From Spirochaetota bacterium (GTDB taxonomy: Bacteria > Spirochaetota > Leptospiria > Turneriellales > Turneriellaceae): a stretch of DNA of 6,251 bases. Shown here piece by piece: positions 1-5,069 of this stretch (position 1 is its first letter; every line of letters begins with the position of its first letter). Under the pieces are notes generated by a model. It saw only the letters and a program-made list of their open reading frames with translations. It had not been told where the DNA came from and did no database searches. The stretch covers positions 1 to 6,251 of the forward strand of contig JAKQXK010000389.1 of the NCBI GenBank assembly GCA_029561505.1, given 5' to 3'. The position numbers were made by a program, and so were the translations under genes.

Positions 1-384
1 CACGCCGCCATAGAACCCGCAGTCGACGTGCAGCAGGTTTGAGCAGGCCTTGAGTTTACTCTTGAGCGCGGCGACGGTTGTCGTCACCGGGTCGCAGTTG
101 AGCGGCATGTCGACGAGCGTCGTGATGCCGCCTTTAGCCGCAGCTGCGGTCGCCGTTGAAAAGCCTTCCCATTCGGTGCGCCCGGGTTCGTTGATGTGCA
201 CATGCGTGTCGACGACGCCGGGCATGAGCGCCAGGTCGCCATAGTCGATAATGCGGATGTCGGACGAACCGATGTCTGCGTCGTAAGGGAGAATTTCACG
301 AATTGTCTCACCGTCGATGAGAACCGCAGCGGGGCGAATTGCATTGTCGATAATCGCGCGGCGACTTTTGAGCAGACTGCGCAT
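1..384 (-). CDS. allB: Allantoinase, N-terminal 128 residues (3' end outside window)
   Basis: Cyclic amidohydrolase that opens the allantoin ring to give allantoate, a cytoplasmic step of ureide/purine catabolism. The visible part has the dihydroorotase-like N-terminal beta domain, then MPGVVDTHVHINEPGRTEW (residues 54-72), whose His61 and His63 form the HxH metal-binding pair, then KGGITTLVDMPLNC (84-97), which is typical of AllB rather than dihydroorotase or hydantoinase. The carboxylated lysine and the remaining metal ligands lie beyond the window edge; the family is about 450 residues, so under a third is seen. The ATG at 384 is the only sensible start, because an in-frame TGA lies five codons upstream and no ATG lies between. 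No Shine-Dalgarno sequence is visible. The start is one base after the stop of the PIN toxin gene, which suggests translational coupling or read-through within a shared transcript. Confidence 0.93.
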   Translation of the reverse strand, partial: MRSLLKSRRAIIDNAIRPAAVLIDGETIREILPYDADIGSSDIRIIDYGDLALMPGVVDTHVHINEPGRTEWEGFSTATAAAAKGGITTLVDMPLNCDPVTTTVAALKSKLKACSNLLHVDCGFYGGV

Positions 385-385
385 A

Positions 386-850
386 TTAGAAGTGTTTCAG
401 CTTTGGCAGGGCCGCAAACAAATTGCTTTCGTCGCCAAACGGGTTCAATACCGTGACACCTTCGATCGTTTGGCCATCGTTCAGGTCTTCGGTGAGCAGG
501 TATTTGCAGTTGCCCTGAGACGCTGCACTGACGATGAGTGCGTCATAGTATCCAGTTCTGTGCATCTGTTGTATGCGCAACGCGTGATCGAGCATTTCAA
601 AAGATGGGAAAACCTTGCACAGTGGAAATAATGCCAATCGTAAGTAATCGTGCAATTCTGCCGGCGCAAACCGATGGGCAAATTTTCGCAGAGCAATGTT
701 GCAGAATTCCTGAATAACCTGGAAACTAATTGCTGCGTCGGCGCTTTCGAGCGCCAGGCCCATTACCAGCCGCGATACCCGACTTTTCATACCTTCGCCT
801 TCGAATCCGTAGGCGATAACGTTCGTATCGATAAAGAATTTATCGCTCAT
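386..850 (-). CDS. vapC: PIN-domain ribonuclease toxin, VapC-like
   Basis: A 154-residue PIN-domain protein, probably the RNA-cleaving toxin of a type II VapBC-like pair; the symbol is by family analogy. The acidic metal-binding residues appear in order: Asp8 in FIDTNVIAY, Glu48 in FQVIQEFCN, Asp103 in GYYDALIVSAA, and Glu121/Asp122 with Asp125 in LLTEDLNDGQ. This is the normal PIN layout, so the catalytic site looks intact. Length is slightly above a typical VapC, with a short C-terminal tail (NLFAALPKLKHF). The start ATG lies within the 3' end of the antitoxin gene, giving an 11-bp overlap that is typical of coupled toxin-antitoxin pairs. The stop is TAA at 388-386, one base from the allB start. 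The cellular RNA target cannot be told from sequence. Confidence 0.88.
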   Translation of the reverse strand: MSDKFFIDTNVIAYGFEGEGMKSRVSRLVMGLALESADAAISFQVIQEFCNIALRKFAHRFAPAELHDYLRLALFPLCKVFPSFEMLDHALRIQQMHRTGYYDALIVSAASQGNCKYLLTEDLNDGQTIEGVTVLNPFGDESNLFAALPKLKHF

Positions 851-1055
851 TCATTTCATCGCGCGTGAACTTTCGACCGGCTTTGATGTGGCTGAATTTT
901 TTCATAATGTCTTCGTATTTCACTGGGCCATTCTGCCCTGCATAAACCTTCAGCCAATCAATGAAAACATCGTTGAGCGAACGGTTTTCTGTTTTGGCGC
1001 GAATTCTGGCCTTGCGCACCAAGGGTTCATCAGCTTTAAATGTCACATTCACCAT
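840..1055 (-). CDS. vapB: Ribbon-helix-helix antitoxin of the PIN toxin, VapB-like
   Basis: A 71-residue basic protein whose N-terminus fits a ribbon-helix-helix DNA-binding fold: a short beta strand (VNVTFKAD, residues 2-9), helix one (EPLVRKARIRAKTE, 10-23), a turn at NRSLND and helix two (VFIDWLKVYAG, 30-40). The C-terminal half (41-71, rich in Lys, Arg and acidic residues) would be the toxin-wrapping tail. Its 3' end overlaps the toxin start by 11 bp. Antitoxins of this kind usually repress their own promoter as a dimer. Palindromes between the likely -35 and -10 and over the start codon match that expectation. No Shine-Dalgarno sequence is visible before the ATG at 1055. The RHH assignment rests on the pattern of strand and helices, not on a named family match, and the symbol is by analogy. 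Confidence 0.78.
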   Translation of the reverse strand: MVNVTFKADEPLVRKARIRAKTENRSLNDVFIDWLKVYAGQNGPVKYEDIMKKFSHIKAGRKFTRDEMNER

Positions 1056-1060
1056 GGTGA
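1049..1060. promoter_or_regulatory. 12-bp perfect palindrome over the antitoxin start codon
   Basis: The sequence tcaccatggtga reads the same on both strands and contains the ATG of the antitoxin gene. It could be a half of the antitoxin's own operator, or could affect start-codon access in the mRNA. The palindrome is directly visible; its role is inferred. Confidence 0.45.
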
Positions 1061-1061
1061 C

Positions 1062-1090
1062 GGTTTAATGCACGATTTTCGTGCTGTCAA
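1062..1090 (-). promoter_or_regulatory. Sigma-70-type promoter of the toxin-antitoxin operon
   Basis: On the - strand a perfect TTGACA (1090-1085) is followed by a 17-bp spacer and the hexamer TAAACC (1067-1062), which keeps only three of six consensus positions. The -35 is strong and the -10 weak. Transcription from this spacing would begin at about 1056-1054, on or beside the antitoxin ATG at 1055, so the mRNA could be leaderless. That would agree with the absence of a Shine-Dalgarno sequence. If it is real, the antitoxin, toxin and allB can be transcribed independently of puuD. Confidence 0.5.
1070..1084. promoter_or_regulatory. Candidate operator palindrome inside the antitoxin promoter
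   Basis: gcacgattttcgtgc has perfect 6-bp arms around a 3-bp centre and fills almost the whole -35/-10 spacer of the antitoxin promoter. A repressor bound here would block RNA polymerase, as in autoregulated toxin-antitoxin operons. The binding protein is inferred to be the antitoxin or antitoxin-toxin complex. Confidence 0.5.
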
Positions 1091-1142
1091 CTAAACGTGT
1101 CAGCCCCCCTCTCGATTTCGTGGGGAGAGCCCAGGGTTCGAC

Positions 1143-2402
1143 TTAGTTGACTTTCGCCCCCGCATCTATCCACCTGCCGAGCAGGTCGCGTTCTGTTTGC
1201 GTCATGTTGGTCTTGTTACCGAAGGGCATCGAGTTGGTCTCAACAGCCCTCTGTTTGATCTTAACAGCCATTGCGCTGATCTGCTGCGGGGTGTCGTATT
1301 TGACGCCATTGGGCGCAATCTTGAAAACCGCATCGGTCGGCGCCGCCGCATGGCAGCCGCGGCAATGCTTGCCGATGATGGCGTCGACCTGTGCGAAGGT
1401 CACGGGTGAGGCGTCACCCTGAGCTTGTCGAAGGGCGGCGCTGCGTTTTGGCGCAGTGGACCAGATGATTGCGATGAACACGCCGACACTGACGACCCAC
1501 AACCATGGTGCGGATTTACCCTGGCCACGTAAGTTAAACCAATGGCGAATCAGCGCGCCGCCTAATGAGATGGCACCCAAAATGGCCCAGTTGTACTCGT
1601 GAGAGAACGTCATGGGGTAGTGGTTGCTGATCATGATGAACAGCACGGGTAGCGTGATATAGTTATTGTGTAGCGAGCGGTTCTTGGCGGCTTCGGCGAA
1701 CTTCTTGTTGGGCAGCCGGCCTTCGTTTTTCGCGTTCACGAGTTCACGCTGCGAGGGTATAATCGTGAAGAACACGTTGCCGACCATGATCGTGCCGAGC
1801 ATCGCGCCTATGTGCAGGTAGGCCGCGCGGCCGCCGAAGGTGTGGCAGAGGTAATAGCTCGCGGCGATCACGAGAGAGAAAAAGACTGCGCCGAATGCGA
1901 GTTGGTTTCTACCGAGCGGCGAGCGTTGCAGCAGATCGTAAACAACCCACCCTGCGATGAGAAATCCCACCCCTATACCAATGGCTGCCCAACTGTCGAG
2001 CCTCGCCACATTTGTGTCAATGAGGTAGACCTGCGGGTTCAGGTAATAGACAAGCACGAGCAACGAGATGCCCGAAAGCCAGGTGGTGTAGGCCTCCCAT
2101 TTAAACCAGTGCAGGTCGTGCGGCAACTCTTTGGGAGCGAGCGCATAGCGCTGCACGCGGTAGAACCCGCCGCCGTGGATTGCGTGTAATTCCCCATCAA
2201 AAGATTCCGATTCTGACGGAGACCTTTGGTCTCCGTCAGAATCGGATCTTCTTACATTATTATTCAGCCAGACGAAATAGAATGACGCGCCTATCCAGGC
2301 GATGCCGGCAATCATGTGCAGCCATCGCACGCCGAGCTGCAGCCATTCGAGCAGGTAAGACTCCATGAGCGCAGCAGTTGCCGCCGGCTCATGGCCGGTC
2401 AA
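1143..2402 (-). CDS. puuD: Membrane urate hydroxylase PuuD with C-terminal cytochrome c domain
   Basis: Oxidises urate to 5-hydroxyisourate in the inner membrane, passing electrons to a fused cytochrome c domain and on to the respiratory chain, in place of an O2-using soluble uricase. About eight membrane helices fit residues 24-45, 104-121, 137-156, 166-186, 192-214, 248-262, 270-287 and 299-316. The family signature HGGGFYRVQRY lies at 76-86, followed by HWFKWEAYTTWLSG (98-111). The C-terminal domain has the haem motif CRGCH (347-351), with Met392 (SMPFGN) or Met400 as possible distal ligand. Two in-frame palindromic insertions occur, at residues 51-68 and 323-331. The longest frame starts with TTG at 2402; an ATG at 2366 (residue 13) is an equally likely start. 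Neither has a Shine-Dalgarno sequence, and an in-frame TAA lies upstream. The length of 419 is near the family norm. Confidence 0.93.
   Translation of the reverse strand: MTGHEPAATAALMESYLLEWLQLGVRWLHMIAGIAWIGASFYFVWLNNNVRRSDSDGDQRSPSESESFDGELHAIHGGGFYRVQRYALAPKELPHDLHWFKWEAYTTWLSGISLLVLVYYLNPQVYLIDTNVARLDSWAAIGIGVGFLIAGWVVYDLLQRSPLGRNQLAFGAVFFSLVIAASYYLCHTFGGRAAYLHIGAMLGTIMVGNVFFTIIPSQRELVNAKNEGRLPNKKFAEAAKNRSLHNNYITLPVLFIMISNHYPMTFSHEYNWAILGAISLGGALIRHWFNLRGQGKSAPWLWVVSVGVFIAIIWSTAPKRSAALRQAQGDASPVTFAQVDAIIGKHCRGCHAAAPTDAVFKIAPNGVKYDTPQQISAMAVKIKQRAVETNSMPFGNKTNMTQTERDLLGRWIDAGAKVN
1412..1437. repeat. REP-like palindromic repeat inside puuD
   Basis: The + strand contains caccctgagcttgtcgaagg with flanking bases that complete ccct...aggg arms. 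From memory this resembles a palindromic repeat widespread in bacterial genomes (gcttgtcgaag core), often recognisable in proteins as LRQAQG. Here it is translated in frame as ALRQAQGDA (residues 323-331), in the linker between the last PuuD membrane helix and the cytochrome domain. A second inverted pair, gggtga (1404-1409) with tcaccc (1414-1419), overlaps its edge. Only one copy is visible in this window. Confidence 0.6.
2201..2250. repeat. 50-bp hairpin-forming palindrome inside puuD
   Basis: Arms 2206-2224 and 2228-2246 are perfectly complementary over 19 bp around a 3-base centre (ttt). After a one-base bulge the pairing resumes with aagat/atctt, extending to the ends of the interval. 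It lies within puuD, about 150 bases after the start, and is translated as a Ser/Asp/Glu-rich stretch (residues 51-68) in the loop between membrane helices 1 and 2, just before the conserved HGGGFY motif. Family members usually have a shorter, unrelated loop here, so an inserted palindromic element is the likely origin. Confidence 0.85.
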
Positions 2403-2460
2403 GAAGTTTGGTTTAAGAGCGTGCCGAACTTAGCACTTGGTGGCAGGCTCCGGTCGCCGA

Positions 2461-3153
2461 CTAGTTTTCAGCGCGGTTGATGTATTGCTGAACGGTCTTT
2501 TCGTTCTTCTTTACTTCGACGCGTCTGTGCCAATCGTACGTGAGTTGCAGATTATAAAGTGTGTTTCTTAAATGCGGTAAATAGTAGTCGCGCTTAAACG
2601 ACAAACGCAGAGGGTTGACCTTGCTGTTTTCGAGATCGCCCACCTTTAACGGCGGTGATGCACTCTTATTCATCACCCGGGACAAAACGATGTCGTTGGC
2701 GCTCACCCCCGCGGGATTCTCGTGAACCAGTTTGTTGGCGCTGGTTTCGTTGGTGCGCAGAGAAACAGTTGTGAATGCCGACTCAATGCGCGAGAGCCTG
2801 CCGCCTGTAAAACAGACCTGCATCCGCTGAATCTTGTAGTCGACCGGGGCCGATTTGATGCGCGGCATTTCATGATTCTCAGCGTGCGCATCAACTTCGA
2901 GACATTCGCCATTCGCCGAAACATTGATTTTTGTGTTCTGTGGTGACAGGTGCAACGAATGCAGACGGCGAAGCGAATCGAGCTTTTCGATTTTCTTCAC
3001 TTCTTCTTGAATCTGCGCGTCGAGCGCCTGGTCTTCGAGATTGAGGTCACTGTCGGGCGCGTTCTTATATGCGCTGTCAATGGCTGCGATGCCGGCCGCA
3101 AAGGCCAGAAACGACGAGATGAGAAGCGCTAAACCTGATAATCGGGCGAACAT
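2461..3153 (-). CDS. Predicted exported protein of unknown function
   Basis: A 230-residue protein that I do not recognise. The N-terminus looks like a signal peptide or a single membrane anchor: MFAR, then a hydrophobic core (LSGLALLISSFLAFAAGIAA, residues 5-24). Cleavage near the AFA/AA region is possible; no lipobox cysteine is present. Residues 38-62 are rich in Glu, Lys and Leu and could form a short coiled coil. Only two cysteines remain (Cys84, Cys114), which could form one disulfide in the periplasm. The C-terminal third is basic (KRDYYLPHLRN and RRVEVKKNEK). It is first in the left arm, 58 bp before puuD on the same strand, so it may be co-transcribed with urate oxidation. The ATG at 3153 directly precedes the hydrophobic stretch, which supports that start, although no Shine-Dalgarno sequence is seen. 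Confidence 0.75.
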   Translation of the reverse strand: MFARLSGLALLISSFLAFAAGIAAIDSAYKNAPDSDLNLEDQALDAQIQEEVKKIEKLDSLRRLHSLHLSPQNTKINVSANGECLEVDAHAENHEMPRIKSAPVDYKIQRMQVCFTGGRLSRIESAFTTVSLRTNETSANKLVHENPAGVSANDIVLSRVMNKSASPPLKVGDLENSKVNPLRLSFKRDYYLPHLRNTLYNLQLTYDWHRRVEVKKNEKTVQQYINRAEN

Positions 3154-3214
3154 GCTTGTCGATCGGCATAATTCTGCAAAAGCTGTAGTACTTTTTCGCT
3201 TTACCTTTTCTGGC

Positions 3215-3231
3215 TTGGCACGGAATCTGCT
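3215..3231 (+). promoter_or_regulatory. Sigma-54 (-24/-12) promoter upstream of xdhA
   Basis: TTGGCACGGAATCTGCT matches the sigma-54 consensus TTGGCACG-N4-TTGCW at every defined position except one (C for the first T of the -12 element). The invariant GG (3217-3218) and GC (3229-3230) are exactly 10 bp apart. Transcription would start near 3242, leaving a leader of about 28 bases to the GTG at 3270, or 49 bases to the ATG at 3291. Sigma-54 control needs an activator such as NtrC; no clear upstream activator site was recognised. Confidence 0.72.
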
Positions 3232-3253
3232 GGCAATACAGAAATCGTGCCAA
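3215..3253. repeat. 39-bp inverted repeat in the divergent promoter region
   Basis: TTGGCACG (3215-3222) is mirrored by CGTGCCAA (3246-3253). Including the neighbouring bases, the two 15-bp arms agree at 12 positions around a 9-bp centre (3230-3238). The right arm read on the - strand, TTGGCACGATTTCTGTA, is itself like a sigma-54 promoter, with GT instead of GC at -12. It would start transcription near 3226, towards the exported-protein gene and puuD. It could instead be an operator. Confidence 0.6.
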
Positions 3254-3269
3254 CGGCTGTGGCGCGAAT

Positions 3270-4715
3270 GTGAAATCTTTAATGCAATCTATGCGCGAAA
3301 AAATTGTCTTCTATCTGAATCACGAGCGCATAGAAATTGCCGGGGCAGAAGCGTTTCAACCGCTGTCGACCTGGTTACGTTATCGCAAGGGCATGACGGG
3401 CACCAAGGTCGTATGCAGCGAGGGGGATTGCGGGGCGTGCACAGTCATGCTCGGCTGGCTGAATGCCCACGGCAAACTCGAATACCGCATCGTCGACGCG
3501 TGCATCCAGTTTCTTTTTCAGCTCGACTTATGTCACGTTATCACTGTTGAAGGTATTTCTGAAGGTGGTCATTTGCATCCGGCACAGAAAGCCATGGTCG
3601 AATGTTTTGGCTCGCAGTGCGGCTTCTGCACACCGGGCTTTGTCATGGCACTCGCCGATCTAACAGAAAAGGCAGAGACCCACACTTCTGCGACCATCAA
3701 AGACAAGCTCGCGGGCAACCTCTGCCGTTGTACCGGGTACGAGGCCATCGTCAAAGCTGGTCTCGCGCTGAACGGCATACCCTCGCCAAAGTTGCTCGAA
3801 CGCTTCGATCGCAAGGCGATGGAAGAAGAGTTTAATGTGCTTGCCACACATTCAGTCAAAATCGCAGGCGCAAACGGTGAGTTGTTTTTTAAACCACAGA
3901 ACCTTGACGAAGCGCTGAAGCTGCGCGCGGCTCTGCCACAGCTAAAAATTGTCGCGGGTGGCACCGACCTCGGCGTTCAGCACAATAAAGGCAAGTCTCT
4001 GCTGACTCAGGTGATGTTTATCGCACACCTGCATGAAATCGCCGAGGTAAAGCAGCTTGGTGAAACTCTCGAAATCGGCGCTGCGGCCAATTGGTCAGAC
4101 GTGCTGGCCGCAACTGAGCAGCATCTGCCAGAACTGCATGCAATCCTCAAAATTTTTGCAGCTGAGCAGATTCGCAATGCCGCGACGATCGGCGGCAACA
4201 TTATCAACGCCTCACCGATCGCAGATTCGTTGCCGTGCCTCTATGTTCTCGGCGCAAGGCTTGTGCTCACCTCGATCTCTGGCACGCGCGAGGTGGATAT
4301 CAACGCCTTCTATACCGGCTACAAACGCTTTGACCTTCAACCCAACGAGATACTGACGAAGGTGATTCTGCCACTGCCTGCAAATGATGCAACCGTAGGT
4401 TTGTACAAAGTCTCGAAGCGGCGCGACCTCGACATCTCAACGGTGACGCTGGGCCTGCACCTGAAAACCCGCGCAGGCAAAATCACCGAGGCGCAGCTCG
4501 CGGCAGGTGGTGTCGGGGCAACCATCGTGCGTCTGCGCTCTGCAGAGAAGGCTCTCGTCGGCAGAGAATGGTCAGAAGCCACTTTCGCGCAGGCCGGGCA
4601 GATTGCTACGTCAGAAATTTCGCCGCAGAGCGATGTGCGTGGCTCTGCCGAGTTTCGCAAGGTGCTGGTGAAAAACCTGTTCCTGAAGTTCTATGCCGAA
4701 AGACAGCCAGTATAA
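3270..4715 (+). CDS. xdhA: Xanthine dehydrogenase small subunit (2Fe-2S and FAD domains)
   Basis: Electron-transfer subunit of the cytoplasmic molybdenum enzyme that converts hypoxanthine and xanthine to urate with NAD. The plant-type ferredoxin cluster uses Cys49, Cys54 and Cys57 (CSEGDCGAC) and Cys78. The second 2Fe-2S domain has the CxxC-x31-CxC pattern: Cys117, Cys120, Cys152 and Cys154 (QCGFC and LCRCTGY). The FAD domain follows, with IVAGGTDLGV (227-236), IRNAATIGGN (301-310) and KRRDLDISTV (383-392), then the CO-dehydrogenase-type flavoprotein C-terminal domain to residue 481. This FeS+FAD fusion, with a separate Mo subunit, is the Rhodobacter/Pseudomonas arrangement. The frame opens with GTG at 3270; ATG codons at 3282 and 3291 are alternatives, the last fitting the family N-terminus best. 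No Shine-Dalgarno sequence supports any of them. It is preceded by a sigma-54 promoter. Confidence 0.95.
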   Translation: MKSLMQSMREKIVFYLNHERIEIAGAEAFQPLSTWLRYRKGMTGTKVVCSEGDCGACTVMLGWLNAHGKLEYRIVDACIQFLFQLDLCHVITVEGISEGGHLHPAQKAMVECFGSQCGFCTPGFVMALADLTEKAETHTSATIKDKLAGNLCRCTGYEAIVKAGLALNGIPSPKLLERFDRKAMEEEFNVLATHSVKIAGANGELFFKPQNLDEALKLRAALPQLKIVAGGTDLGVQHNKGKSLLTQVMFIAHLHEIAEVKQLGETLEIGAAANWSDVLAATEQHLPELHAILKIFAAEQIRNAATIGGNIINASPIADSLPCLYVLGARLVLTSISGTREVDINAFYTGYKRFDLQPNEILTKVILPLPANDATVGLYKVSKRRDLDISTVTLGLHLKTRAGKITEAQLAAGGVGATIVRLRSAEKALVGREWSEATFAQAGQIATSEISPQSDVRGSAEFRKVLVKNLFLKFYAERQPV

Positions 4716-4725
4716 CGTGCCGGCG

Positions 4726-4923
4726 TCAGTCACTAAAGCCGGGTTTTCGCGGCTTATTGCTCAATTCTTCTAACAACTTTTCGAGTTCAAGCTCGAGAAT
4801 TTTCTCGATCAATGCGCCGATCTTCGGGTTGACCTTAGTATTATGCTCGATGTTACGCATCGATTCAGCGTAAATCTTGTCAAAGAACGCCTGCCTGAAT
4901 GATGCCGATACGCCTTCCATCAT
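4726..4923 (-). CDS. Small hypothetical helical protein, antisense between xdhA and xdhB
   Basis: A 65-residue protein that I do not recognise. The second half (IGALIEKILELELEKLLEEL, residues 36-55) has leucine/isoleucine heptad spacing and alternating charges, so it probably forms an amphipathic helix or coiled coil; the tail is basic (NKPRKPGFSD). Codon choice looks like that of a real gene, and a weak GGTAGG lies 8 to 13 bases before the start. ATG ATG gives two adjacent starts. It converges on xdhA with only 10 bp between the stop codons and no terminator visible between them. Any xdhA-xdhB read-through transcript would be antisense to it. No DNA-binding motif is evident. It could be a chance frame, but its composition argues for coding. 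Confidence 0.55.
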   Translation of the reverse strand: MMEGVSASFRQAFFDKIYAESMRNIEHNTKVNPKIGALIEKILELELEKLLEELSNKPRKPGFSD

Positions 4924-5069
4924 GGTAAACCTACCCCGCGGGGGTCTGTTTGTCTATTTTTTTTCATGTTTGTCCCCTATCTATTAAATACCAGAAAACC
5001 GCTGAATTTTCTCACATGGTTTGAAAAAAAGCGGGTTTACGCAGCGGCCCTAGACGCGTTGCGTGCCGC
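4924..5069. other. Non-coding leader upstream of xdhB with palindrome and direct repeats
   Basis: This AT-rich 146-bp stretch holds three visible structures. A hairpin with a 5-bp stem, acccc-gcg-ggggt, lies at 4933-4945 and is followed within 20 bases by a run of T, so it is a weak terminator candidate on the + strand. Two copies of tgtttgtc occur exactly 20 bp apart (4947-4954, 4967-4974). ccgct at 4999-5003 can pair with either agcgg at 5030-5034 or agcgg at 5043-5047. No convincing -10/-35 promoter for xdhB was found. Confidence 0.45.

Noticed and set aside
1104..1133. GC-rich imperfect hairpin after puuD as a rho-independent terminator
   Set aside because: The stem needs two G-U pairs and an approximately 14-base loop, and no T-run follows on the - strand.
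1812..2189. 125-codon + strand frame inside puuD
   Set aside because: It is the antisense shadow of a well-recognised gene and has no family resemblance.
2403..2460. GGCACG on the - strand upstream of puuD as a second sigma-54 promoter
   Set aside because: No GC dinucleotide is present at the -12 position; the bases there are AA.
3178..3195. aaaag-N8-ctttt inverted repeat upstream of the xdhA promoter as an activator site
   Set aside because: The arms are short and A/T only, it does not resemble an NtrC site, and it lies closer to the promoter than usual enhancers.
3402..3440. Valine instead of the usual glycine before the first ferredoxin cysteine of XdhA (TKVVCSEGDCGAC)
   Set aside because: All cluster cysteines are present and similar variants are, as far as I recall, found in intact family members; not evidence of lost function.
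3041..3550. 169-codon + strand frame overlapping the exported-protein gene and xdhA
   Set aside because: It crosses the divergent promoter and is out of frame with xdhA, whose domains are clear.
5017..5032. Sigma-54-like TGG...GC upstream of xdhB
   Set aside because: GG and GC are 11 bp apart instead of 10, and the surrounding bases do not match TGGCACG or TTGCW.
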